From NCBI GenBank assembly GCA_963922205.1, contig CAWUHX010000137.1, positions 248,001-312,000 on the forward strand: DNA of 64,000 nt, given 5' to 3'. The notes under the pieces were generated by a model. The model did not search any database. It saw nothing but the letters and a program-made list of their open reading frames with translations, and was not told where the DNA came from. The DNA comes from Romanomermis culicivorax (taxonomy: Eukaryota; Nematoda; Enoplea; Mermithida; Mermithidae). Below are positions 35,765 through 49,200 of the stretch, one piece after another (position 1 is the stretch's first letter; each line of letters begins with the position of its first letter). The translations under genes were made by a program, and so were the position numbers.

Positions 35765-36775
35765 GCGTGTCCCCAATACAGCGAAACACACAACAGCGAA
35801 ACTCAAAATAGCGAGACTGAAAACAGCGTTTCTCAAAACAGCGATGTCTCAAAAAGCGATTCTCAGTACAGCAAAATCTCAATACAGCGATTGTCAAATC
35901 AGCGACGTCTCAAAACAGCAAAGTCTTAAAACAGCGATTCTCAAAAGAGCGAATCTCAATATAGCGAGTAGTAAAAAGTTTTACGCGTTAGAGTAAACGC
36001 AAACATCATTTTTGTAATAAATATGCAAATTAGGTATATTGAAACCGTTTTTGCTAGTTGAGAGTCAATTTTTAGTTGCATTTGGCCATTTCAGTTTCCC
36101 ATACTTTTGTGCCGCAGTTGCGGTAGGTATGTATGCACGAACGGATCATTCCAAAATCACAAAAAATTATCTGCCGGAAAAAGATTTTTTCAAAACGTTT
36201 GAAAAAAAAACAAAAACAGAAAATTATCATAAGGATCCCGGATTAAAGTTATTCTAAATGGAGCTTAATTCCACAAAAATTAAATTAATGTAATAAATAA
36301 AAAAATAAGCAAATAAAAAGCAGAACAGAAAAAAAATCATAAAGAAACGAAAAGTAAAATAACGTAATAAAAAGAGAAAAAAATAAACAAAAAAAACTAA
36401 ACGCGGCTCAAAATAAGAAGAGTATAAAAGGGAATAAGTCAATAAAGGAAAAAAGAAACGGAAAACGCGCATTGTTAATAATAAACAAACCAGAATAAAA
36501 AGCTGTAATATTGTAAAAACACATGCTATAGAGCCATAATGTGAGAAATCTGGCGATTCGTGCCAAAATGTGTGACAACCAGCATCTACCAGATCGAAAT
36601 GGAGGACCAAATAGGCCATGCGCCAAAACGTCTACCCCGCCCAATCTCTGTTTTTCCATTCGATTTTAAAATTATTTTTTTGAAAATTCGCTATTTGGAG
36701 AATTTTTTTATACTTCGCTATTTTGACACCTCGCTAATTTGAGTTTCGCTGAATAGGAGTGAAACTGAACACGGT
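35765..36775. mobile_element. TIR element with AGCGATTCTCAAAA terminal arrays, copy F2
   Basis: Intact-length copy of about 1.0 kb. The left array CAGCGAAACTCAAAATAGCG lies at 35778-35965. The interior is A-rich with AGTATAAAAGGGAATAAGTC, and the right inverted array (36690-36765) ends TTTCGCTGAATAGGAGTG. It lacks the MITE found in F1. Confidence 0.7.
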
Positions 36776-37219
36776 TTTGGAAGAAAGTACTGTAATCTAT
36801 GTCTATATAAAATGCGTGTGTATGATGAGTACTTTTTAAAATTGCTTGAACAGAGTCTTTACTGTAGAATTTTTCTAGGTTCGTAAAGTGTAATTTAAAA
36901 AGAAAATATCCCGAGTATAAAAATTTTTGATTCGGATGAATTTAGAAAACTTTTACAATGGTCTATTTAGACTAATTAGCATAAACAAACAATTACGAGT
37001 ATTACAAACGCCACTTCAAAAAATCAAATTTTTCCATCAATTTACTTCTGAAATTTCAGTCAAACAGTCGTGCCTGAAACGAGCAACCATTGTCGTGAAA
37101 TGGACAAACTTCAGGCTATAATAATACTTTATTTCAACAAATCGCAATAAAATAGCTACAGTATGATTACACAACAAAAAATGTACGGTAAAATTTGAGC
37201 GAAAAATTCTACATTATAT

Positions 37220-40200
37220 TTAACCCACGAAATGTTTCGCATCGTTCAAAATCTGAACGTGGTGACAGTTCGGACCGAAGTATACGGTAAAAATTTCGAT
37301 ACTTTTATCGATATGTTTCAAAACTTCGTCTCTGTAAAATGAAAGGGTATGGCGATTACTGTAACATATTAGGGAATAGAGAGTTTTTCTCGTCCTTTTC
37401 TTTTTCTTTTTCCTAACCATGCTGAAATCCCAGATTTTTTTCAGCGTTTTGGATGTTACTTCGGAAGATAACGGTGAAAACTGTAATGAACTTGACACAA
37501 TAATATTCTTCCAGAATCAAAAAAAAAAAATGAGAACCAAATATTACCAATTGTAATCAAAAATTAAACATCAGCTCAGATACTAGTCCTTTGTAAATTG
37601 AAATATTCGTTTGAAAGGAACTTACTTTCGTTTCAAATTTTTATCGAAATAGACAGAATAGACCAATTCTTCTAAAACTTCGTTAGCGAACGTTAAATTT
37701 TGCCCTCCATCGTGGAACGCAATGCAGTCCAAATTTCTGATCATCAAATCGACGCAGTCGTTGATTTTTCCTAAAAATGTGTTATATTATGTGAAAATAT
37801 TTGGGAGTACCAAAAAAATGGTCAACCCAAAAGAGCTACTACAGTAACCAAACCAAACAATCAAAAAACATCTATTTAAACTTTATTCGTGTTCAAAATT
37901 CATGAAGCTTAATCCACAAAAAACCAATTCTCAAAAGTCAAATTTGCGGCAGATTCAATAAAAATGAAAAATTTACAAATGAACAGTGTGATTTCAATTA
38001 TTTTTCAAAAAATTTTCGATGCCACTGCAGTTCTCAATCCAAGAAAATTTGAAATTTCTCTAGAAACGGCCTTTCGGCTCATGATTATTAAAAACGACGA
38101 TTGTAGCTCAGCCATTTTCATTGAGAATATGAACGAGTGCAGCATAGAGTCACACTGTATATATCGATCAAACGCTTAAGGTATAGTCTATCTCATACAT
38201 GTAATTGGGGGGGGGAAGTGCTATGGGAACCCCCCCCCCCAGAAATCGTCGACCATATGGCTAGCCATTGGGCGACCCCCTCAGGATTTTCCAATCCTAT
38301 AGCTAGCCACATGGTAGCCCCAGGGACTCCCATAGTTTTAGTGGGAAAAATACTGAAAAATGTCATTTTTTCCATGAAAAATGTCAATTTTTGAACAAAA
38401 AATGGTCAAAAATGTCAATTTTCTCGGCGCTTTGCGTCATAAGTACATATTTTATCATTTTTTCGACAAAAATTACTATTTTTTAAACCGTTTTTTCGGA
38501 CATTTTTCGTGGAAAAAATTGAATTTTTTTTCCTTCGGGGCCCCTCCACCCAAAATTTTGGGAATTACTGACCCCCGGCCCCAAAAAAGTGCTCCAACCC
38601 CCCCAGACCTCGGAGCTCCGTTACATGTATGGTCTATCTGATGAATTAAACCTGAAAATCTTCGACAGACTGGATAAGATACTACAGACTATTTTCTTCT
38701 GTAAACCCTCTACATACTGTATAGCGACAAAGTTCCAAAATTTTGGCACCTAAATTTCAAACGAAAATTCTTGGGAACAAATTTAAATTTTAAACTTTTA
38801 ATTACCATGTTTCAAAAGAGCCGAACAAGCTTCACGGCGAATGGATACTAAACATAAGAAGAATTTGTGGTAAAGATTTTCTAACGATTTCACAGCTTCG
38901 AAAATTTGGTCGGCTTTTCCGCTGTCGTTTATGATCCAAAAACGACGAATGCAAGATTGTATCTGTAAAATGAGTTGTGAAGAATCGCCAGTGTAAATTT
39001 AAAATTTTTATGTGTTTCGGGAGTAATCTGCTATTGACTTTTTTTGAGACTTAAAAACGCTGAGACGACAAATTTTGCATTGAATAACCCGAAAAGACAT
39101 TTAAAAATTCCAGAAACGAAATGTTTTGCGTACGTATGTTTTACCTATTGGCAGTAAAAATTTACAGGAAATAAGATTAAAATTAGAAAGTTTTAAAACC
39201 AAGAATTTTAAATTTCTAAAATGAAAATTCTAAACTTTTAGAACGGAAGATTTCAAATATTTATACAACTGGGATTTCTAAAATTTCAGAAACGAAAATT
39301 CTAGACTTTTAAGACTAAAAATTTCCCATTTTGTGAGTTTTTAAAATTAGGAACTCTAAAATATCATAGATGGAAAATTTAAAGATTTAGAACTAGAAGT
39401 TCTAAATGTATGTTTACGACTAGAATTTCTAGTTTCACAACAAGACATTCTAAATACTTATACAACTGAGAATTCTAAACTTTCTGAAACAAAATTTCTA
39501 GAAAATTCCAACTTTTTGTACTAGACATTTTACAATTTTAGAACTAAAAATTTCAAATTTTTGCCACAAGAATTTGTGAATTTTAAAAATTAAGGATTAT
39601 AAAAATTCAGTGATGAATATTCTAAGTTTTCAGAACTAGAAATTTTAAATCTATACGTGCAACTAGAAATTCTAAAATTACAGAAGTGAAACTTCTGAAC
39701 TTCCAAGAAATTTTAAATATTTATACGAGAGTTCTGTAATTTCAGAAACACAAATTTTAGAAAATCCAAGCTTTTTTAAAACTAAATTTTCTAAAATCTT
39801 AGAACTAGCCATTCTACATTCTTGAGACAAGAAATTGTAAATTTTTAGAATTATGAATCCTTAAATTTAAGAGAAGGAAATTCGTAATTTTCAAATTAAG
39901 AAATGTTAAATGTAAATTAACAACTAGAAATTGTTAAATTACAGACTTTAAACACTAAGAATTCTGAAATTTTTCTGAACATTTAGCACTAGAAATTTCA
40001 ATTTTTTCGAGCAATACACTCTAAAATTCTAGAATTTTAGAGCAGTTCTGGATATTTTAAGCTTAAACTTCTTAACTTCTGGAACAAGAATTGTAAGGTC
40101 TAAAAGCTAGGAAGTCTGAAATTTCAGAATCGGGAAATCTAAAATTTTAGAACCAGAAATTCAAAATTTTTAGAAATTATAATTCTAAATTTTCGGACTG

Positions 40201-43200
40201 AGAATTCGATAATTTCAGAAGCATTAATTCTAAATTTTAAAAAGTAGAGATTACGACTTTCTGTAATTTCAAATACTCAAACATTTTCTCCATACTGATT
40301 GTAGGTAAAGCCTAAAACAAAGGCTTTTTGCAGGAAAGAAAACTGTTTCGAAATGACTAATTTCGTTCAAGACAATTTCATGTTTTTGTTTTGAACCTAA
40401 TTTTGACCTGATCAGGCGAAACATCACTCGTAGAACCGCAATCTAAACAGACGAAATTGGTAGCAACAGCATCAACTTTTTCGTCCAATTTACAAAACGG
40501 ACCCGAACACCTGACGCACTTGAAAGCCTGAAAATCGATAAACAATTTACAACAAAAATTATAGCATACCACAACGACAGACATGTACGGCAAGAATTTT
40601 CCTGGGATGGGGGTCCTTGAACTTTTTATCCAGGGGGTAGGGGGGTGGGCGAACAAAAAAAAACAGAACAAAAAATATGCAAGCTTGTTTTTCATACAAC
40701 ATATGCAGAAAAATCATCAAAAAACCTGTCTTGGAAAAAGATCAGAGGGGTGTTTGACGATTTTTTGGGCCGTAAGGGGTGGCCAGGGTCTCAGGTTTAC
40801 CCCCTACCCCACCTTATGTGCATGTATGCACAACGAGAAAATAAAATTTAACGACACACCATTGAAATTCGCTCTTTTTTAACAACTGTTTCCGATGTGC
40901 AAGCCGAACATTTGCAATGAAAATAATATTGTTGCATTAGTAGTTTTCGGCGCTGATCCGTGGAAGTTCCGTCGCCGATTCTATGACCTTGCAAAATGCA
41001 AAATTTTCTAGGAAAGAATTAGTTTAAAAAATAAAATGATCAAACCAGGTAGGTAAACACATTTTGAAATATTCTGGACACATTCTGAACACATTTTGAT
41101 GTATTCTGAGTAATTTGTAAGGTTCCACCCCTATTCAGCGAAACTCAAAATAGCGAGACAATACGGCGATTCTCAAAACAGCGAAGTCTCAGAGCAGATT
41201 CTCAAAATTGTGAATTTTCAAAAATGTTATCTTTAAAATGGAAACATGGAGATTGGGCGTGGTAGACGGTTTGGTGCATTCCTTATTTGGTACTCCATTT
41301 CGAACTAGTGGATGCTGGTTGTCACACATTTGGGCACCAATCGCCAGATTTCTGAAATTATGGATTTATTGCATGGGTTTTCACGACATTACAGCTTTTT
41401 ATTCTGTTTTGTTTCTTATTAACATATCTAAATGCATCTTTTTGTTGTTTTTTCCTTCATTGACTTATTTCCTTTTATAATCTTCTTATTTTGAGCAACC
41501 TTTTGTTTAATTTGTTCAGGTTGTATACTTTTGTTTTATTTTTTACGTTTACCTACTTTTTATTACACTATTTTACTTTTCATGTTATTATTTTTTGTTG
41601 TTTTGCCTTAACTGCTTAATTATTTTATTCATTTCATTTTATTTGCTTATTTCATTTCATTTTGTCTTATTTATTTCTTCAATTTAATTTTTCTTGAACT
41701 TTTTATCCAGGGGATTGAGGGGTGAGCAAAAAAACAAAAAAAGTTCTGAAAGCTTGTTTTTCATACAAAATATGCACAAAAATAATCAAAAAAGCTGTCT
41801 TAAAAAAAATTCAGGTGGGGGTGTTTGACGATTTTTTTAAGCCAGGGGGGTGGCCGGGGTCTCAGGTATGGAGGTTTACCCCCCTACCCTCCTATGTGCA
41901 TGTATGACCTCCATGCAAAACAATTTCAATCGGGATCCTTATGATAATTTTTTGTTTTTGTTTTCTTTCAAACGTTTTGCAAAAATGTTTTTAGGACAGC
42001 TATTTTTTGTGACTTTGGAATGATCCGTTCGTATGTACCTACCGTTTCTAGGGATGGGCCGGATCGACTTTTTTGGCGACAGCGGATCCGGATCTTGGAA
42101 AATTTGGTTCAGCGGATCCGGATCCAAGAAAATTTGGTTCAGCGAATCCGGATCCGGATCTTGAGGAACAGATCCGAGCGGATCCGGATCTTTCAATAAG
42201 TATATGTTACTATGCCTAATTTGTCTAAAATTGAGTTGTATGAATTTATATTCATTGGTGTCAATAGATTAATAGATTATTAATGATTGAGGTGTTTGTT
42301 AATTGAAATAGTTCACATGTACTGATTGATAATTTTTATTCATTGAATTGTATTCATGCTTAGATTAATATTGGTTTCATCAGAAAGGAAATAAATAGAA
42401 ATGGGAACTTTTTTCAGAAATTATGGATTCAAGTTCTTCTTTAACTAGCAGAGTATGGGACTACTTCACAGTGTTACCAGATGATGAAGAAAAGGCAAAG
42501 TGCAATAAATGCAGAATACAGTTATCCAGAAAAGGCTGTGCTACTGGATGTCAGAGAAAACATTTGGAGAGGAAACATATGGCAATATACGAGTATAAGC
42601 AGTTTGCGGCTAAATAAAAGGAAGATAATGAAAATAGAAGTAATTATGGAACAAATTGCTACTAGTATAGAAATGTTAAAGAATTAATTTTTGTGTTTTC
42701 TTTGAAGATAGCCAAAAAAATGAACCTAGCAACTCAAAAACCAAATTAGAGCATGAACTTAAATCTCAAACGTCTCTGGACAATTGATTCATGCAGAAAG
42801 TAAACTTGAATTAGCACCAGCGAAAAGTGTCCCCTATGAACAGCTATTCAGTGTGCTGGTCAAATTTATGATCCTACCAAAAATCGTTTGAAGGGTGATA
42901 CCGTTGAAAAATTACTGTTTCTCTAGTATACTTTTGCTACCATCGCAATGTTTTTTTTACAAGCCTGTTTGTACATGTACAAAGATCGGCCAAAAAGTCT
43001 CTGTATGAAGGAATTTTTTTATACATCGAAAAAACCATGATCTAGCACTCGAGTTCCCGTCCTTCATAATCATCTTACAAATTAGGAAAATATACTCATA
43101 ACTTTCATAAATCAGAAAAACTTCGAGTTAAACCTGAAATTTCTGAAAATTAGTTCCACGATGCTTCTCAATTCAAACACGGCTTCATGTTTAAAATTAC

Positions 43201-46200
43201 AGTTGCAAAAAAGTTGGAAAAATAGATTTTGACGTTCTGAAATGACCATTTCCATACAGGTGCGTTTTCATACATACATTACATTTTCCGTACCCATACA
43301 GTTTTCCATACAAAATTCGCCTTTTCCATACAAGAGGACTGCCAACATTTTTTCCTTTACTGGAAATTTTTTTCTCCAGAAAGCACGATTTGTAGAAAAA
43401 TAGTATTGCAAAGAATTATAAAATCCGGCGCGAAGCGCCGGAAAATTCTTCGTGTTTTCTAGCACTGAAAAATTTTATGTGAATAATAATGAATAAAGAT
43501 CCGATTATGACCGGATCTTAATTATTGACAACAGCGGATCCGCTGTTGTCAACAGACAAATGTTTTCACTTTCCACTTTTATTCGATATCTCTGTACTCG
43601 AGTACAAAGATTCAAGACAAACCTAATTCTAACATTAGATTGCAAATAGTTCTACATTCTGCTATGCGATCAATGTTACACCTTGAATGAACAAATTTGC
43701 CAATCAGATCTTAGACAAGTTACTTAATCTCCAAGCGACACAAAGATTCTATGTTTTCAAAGAATGAGGAATGTCGAGAAAGCTTTTCAATGTTAGATCG
43801 AAGGGATTTGATTTATTTTGAATAGTTAGTTCATTATAAAATACAGTACTAATCATTATACAGGACCATGAATATTGAGAGAACATATTCTCTCATTTTT
43901 GAACATAACACAAGCATGTTTTTCTCGTTTCAAATTCCATACGAAAAATCTCGATACCAAGATTTTCTGACAAGAAATGACACTGTAGAAACTTGTTCGA
44001 ATTTTCTGACAAGAAGTTACATTTTTTTCTACGTATATGATACTATTCTGAAAGTTGGAGAATATTTTGGATAAAACTGAACTGGATACAAAAAATGGAT
44101 ACAGAATGAATCTATGAAAAAATTCTCGTTGAGAGTCGAATCATGGAAGCATTTTTTGTAATTCATACGAAGAAAATCGAATGGATTCTTGCCGTACGCT
44201 AACTTACCGTAACAATTAAATATTTCTTCGCCTTTTTTGATTTTTTTCACAGCACGAACAACGGCGGTTTTACCAATGTAGCTAAAAAATCAAGTAAAGT
44301 AATGTAGGAACATTTTCGATATGATTGAAAATTTTTTGAGAAAAAACCTCGTAAACGTATTTTCGTCGCAAGAATGATTCATTAGGCTAACCGACGGATA
44401 AACGGCCGATCCCATTTTATAACTGGCTGATGTTTTAGTTTTTCCTTGCAAAGGAGTTCTGTAAAAAAGATTAATAATAAGACTATAAACGAAGATTCTG
44501 TTTGAAAAAAACGATCATTCGTGAAGGGCTTTTGAGTTTCATGTATTTAATAAACGATATCTGATTTCTATCGGACAAAAAATAAGGACAGAATTTTTTT
44601 CTTTTTGCTATATGTTAATTAAAAATTCCGAAAAAAGTAGAAATCGCATATTTTTAATAACATCGGAATCAAAAACGATATTGAATGGAATGGTGTAAAA
44701 AATTTGACACAAAATTTCGGCACATGACAGTGATTAATGTGAAAGGAATCGAACAGAAAAAAGTTAATGATTTGAAAACTATCCAATCATCGGCGATTTT
44801 TTTTCTCCATACATTATTTCTAGCAAACTCACTCGATAATATACCCTTCGGATTGTAGAACGATCGTATGCGCGTTACAAATTAACTGTTGGATATGCCT
44901 CAAAAGTAATCCAGCTAAACCAGTGTATACAATATTGCGAGTTTTATCAATGCCGTCTGAAGGCTAAAAAAACAGAATATATTCGTCAATAAAAAATTCT
45001 ATTTTGCAAACAAAAAAACTTCTGGAAAGATAGAAATCTTTTTCAAAAAAAAATCAGCTTGAATCAATTTCAAATTAAAAATTACCGTAATTTCACCGAT
45101 AATAGTATCGATTAAATGACATTGTTCGTCGAGAAATCTTACAGCATCTCCACTAACCTGCAAACATTAAGGCTATATAATAATATGAAAATTTCCTCTT
45201 CTACGCTTATCAAAAAATTCGAAGAATTTATTCTTCGTTTTTCAACTTTTTCAAATTTCGTCTCAGTTTCTAGAAAAAAAATCGGTTTATACTAATTTAA
45301 TTTCCTCACTTTTGCATACATCAGGGCATCGGTGAGGGAAATTTGGTCTCGATTAGTCACCATATTATAGACCGTTCGATAATTACGACCGAAAAATACG
45401 TCGTCGGGAGTATCGACGGAAAAATTTACGCCGAATATTTCACTTTCGTCTATAGTCGGAATGAGGAAATCGATAAATCTAAAATTTTTACGAAAAAAGA
45501 TCGGTTTTTTATAAAACGCGATTTTCAAGCAAATAAGGGTCAACTGTAGTCGTTAGGACGAACGAATATAAGCAAAATGAGCAACTCACTTTTCATCCGA
45601 CTCTTGATACTGTTTTCCGCGTGAGAATATATAGTCTGAAATATTTTCAACTATTGGAGTAAGAATATGAGAAAAAAGTATGTTGTAGTACCTGCAATCA
45701 CAGAAGGTTTCGTAGCTAAAATGACCCGTATAGCTAAATGCGCGATTCCCAAATTGTTCAGTTTTTCCAAATTCCCGCATTCATACTTATGAAACGTATC
45801 TTGAGCTTGGTCTCGACACGAAAAATTGCAAAATTTAACGTCGATGCACGATTTGCAACTGGAAAAACACGCAAACAACGTAAATTTATTGAAAATTCTC
45901 TAAATAAAACACTATTTTTACAATATATTGTAATTTTTTTTACGTTTGAATGAAAAAACTTACGGAACGAAATCCAACGGCAGCTGGGAATAACACTGGT
46001 GGCAAAAATAATCTTTTTGATGAGGTAAAAACGCTGAAGCGTATGCTTCTTCAACGATAATAACACTTCCAGGCTCTAGATCGCGCGATGCCTGTAATGG
46101 GAAAACGTGTGAAAAATATCGCTATCTAGGTTAGAAGTGCAACAGTTTCGTTTTTTTAGAATATCGATTCAGGTCTCGGTTCTAGAAATCTAGGAGCCGT

Positions 46201-49200
46201 ACGGTCCCGGACGGGCTGATTTGACGTTTTATTGCAAAAATATTAATATAAATATGGATTTTGTACCAGCACTCAAATTACTTATTTTTGAGTCAAAGTC
46301 TCAGTTTAACTTCATATCAAACAAGGATCGATTTTCCTATTGCTGCTTTAAAAATAAACTACTCCCTGATCATGTTGAATGATCAATGATCAACTGCTGA
46401 CTATTCAGTGTGCGGATAAGGAGGAATTGAAGATTAACTAATTTAGTAACAGTAGATACGTTAGACAAACTCACATTATTCTTGACAGTCTGGTATTCAT
46501 AAAATTCAGCCATTCAAATAGAAAATAATTTTTTTTGCAGGTTTCACAAGAGTGTATGAAACTCCAGATTACAAATTTTTTCGCACGATTGATCCGGTAA
46601 ACTTCACGAAAAGTATCAAAAAATGTTCTACCAAAAATGAATCTTTTCTTCCATTCTAATTTGGAAACGATTCCATTTCTTCAATCTTCACTTTATTCTC
46701 TCAGATCGGTGCTAGAAAAATTATCAATTTAATTACATCAGTCATCGAATTAAACTTAACAGCAATGAAACCATACATGTAATGGGACCCTGAGGTCTGC
46801 GGGGGGGGGGGGGGGGTCGAGCGGCTTTTTTGGGGCCGGGGGCCACTAATTCCCTAAATTTTAGGCGGAGAGGTCTCTGAAAGAAAAAACTAATTTTTTC
46901 AGTAAAAAAAGTCCGGAAAACGGTTCAAAAAGAAGTAATTTTTGTCTAAAAAACTGTAAAAAATGTATCCATGACATGGAACGCCGTAAAATTGGCATTT
47001 TTGACCATTTTTTTTCAAAAATTGACATTTTCCAGTATTTTTCCAAGGCTTCTTATGACTACCATATGGCTAGTCATAAGATTGGTAAACCTTGGTGGGG
47101 GGTCGCCCAATGGCTAGCCATATGGCCGACGATTTCTGATGGGGTTCCTATAGTACTTCTCCCCAATTGCATGTATGGATGGAGCAGTCATGAATCGAGT
47201 CGCTGTCATTAAATCTGCCGTAGAAGACATTTTTGGGTTTGGAACTTCCCGAAATTTCAAGTCCACGTTCTATTCAATTTCAAAAGCCTAAAGGTACAAA
47301 TCGCGGAACCGTGCAGAACAGGTATTTGCCAATGAAAAATAACGCTTCTGATACCGAAATTTTAAGTTATTGGATTCCGATTCCAAAATTTCGACTAGTG
47401 AATACCGGTTACGATTCCGGTTAATTGTTGCACCTCTAATTTTAGAATTGATTTCTTTTATAGTTTATCAGAAAATAAGAATACCCACTTATTCGCTGGC
47501 AATCTTACAGTTAAATATCGACCTTTTTCTTTACAATAATTAACATTGACGTCGGCTGAAATATCGGGGAAGCGTTCCAAATTTTTCCACCCGCTTTTCA
47601 ACGCACTTTAAACAAAAAATTTAGAAAGTTTGATCGACAGCGAAAAACCGAAAAAATAATCTTTTTAAAAAACCAGTAAAAATTTGAGCTGAAAAGTGAG
47701 AAAAATGTTTCTTAGCGTTTCACACGTTAGACGGAAATGAGTCCAATTTTCAAGCATTTTTGTAAAAAAATTTTAATCGATAATTTCTGAATAATTTTCT
47801 AAAGATGCAGAAAAAGACAAACGCAGATAATACACAAACCTTAAGGGGTCAATTTTCTCTTTGACTTTGGAATTTTCTAAATTAAGCTCGCATTTATCTT
47901 TACGATTCAATAATTTGGCCAACAAAGTAACGGGGCACGACGATACGGCTAGGGCGCGTTCTACATCGCGCAAACTTTCCTTTAAAATTATGAAAAAATA
48001 AGTTTCACATAAAAAGTTACAGGAAAAAGTGGTCGTACGGCGAAACGAGAAATTTCGTAGAACGCCGACGAACGATTGCCATAAGCCGAAGCCAATTGTT
48101 CGGAATCGTCTACGGCTTGTAAAACGGCCTGAAGAATAAGATCGGATGAGGCAAACAAGACAAAAAGACTATGATGCTCGTAAAATTCTGTCGCCTAGCA
48201 ACTTAATATTTGAGGGATTTTATTATGCTCTTTCTGTATAGCTGGACTTTGCATTACATTCACTTATGATAAGTTGAAAATCCCTCCTACCTGAAAATGA
48301 GATCAATTAACAGTTTCACACACTGAATAACATAGTGATATTCATTTTGCATTTAAACCAAAACTCTTATTGCTGGAGCAGGGTTTTCTGATTTAGCACG
48401 GTGCCAATAAAGTTAAGTCTGTGCTAATGAAAATTTTAGTCGTGCTAAGAATAAGTAATCCAAAATCAGGAAAGTTAGTGGCTGTGCTAATCATACATGC
48501 AATTGAAGGAAAGCGCTATAGGAAACCCTCCCCCCATATGAATTGGACGACCCCCCGACAGGATTTTCCACTCCTATGGCTAGTCATATGGTAGTAGTAG
48601 GGACCCCGATACTTTTGCTCAGAAAAATAAAATACTGAAAAATGCCAATTTTTAAACATAAAATGGTCAAAAACGTCAATTTTCTGGGCGCTCCGCACCT
48701 TGAATACATTTTTTACGGTTTTTTAGACAAAAATTACAATTTTTTGAACCATTTTTCTGACTTGAATTTTTTTCCTTCAGGGACCCTCGGCCCCAAAAAA
48801 TTCGCCCGACCACCCAGACCTCGGGGCCCCGTTACATGTACGGTGCTAATGGGACTCGTGCCAAGAAAGAACCCTGTGCTGGAGTAGTCGAAATTTTAAA
48901 TTTTTCAACGTCTTTTGGTCAGTAAAAGGCACGCAAGATATAGAGCTTAGGATGACATAACTCTATCGTTAAACCTTCAAAGGACGCAAAAGATAATGTT
49001 CTGTAATGTGGTATATATAAGTACATTTTACACTTTTCACACAATTCTGATGTCAAAAATTAAAAAAGAAAATTAGATTGAGGGCCCATCGAACCGCCTC
49101 CCTTCAGGATGCCGCAAATTTTTTCTTCATTCCAGCCGTTTCAATCGGATTGGCAACCCTTCGGGAAGCTGTGTGAAATTTAATATATCGTAACTTAATA

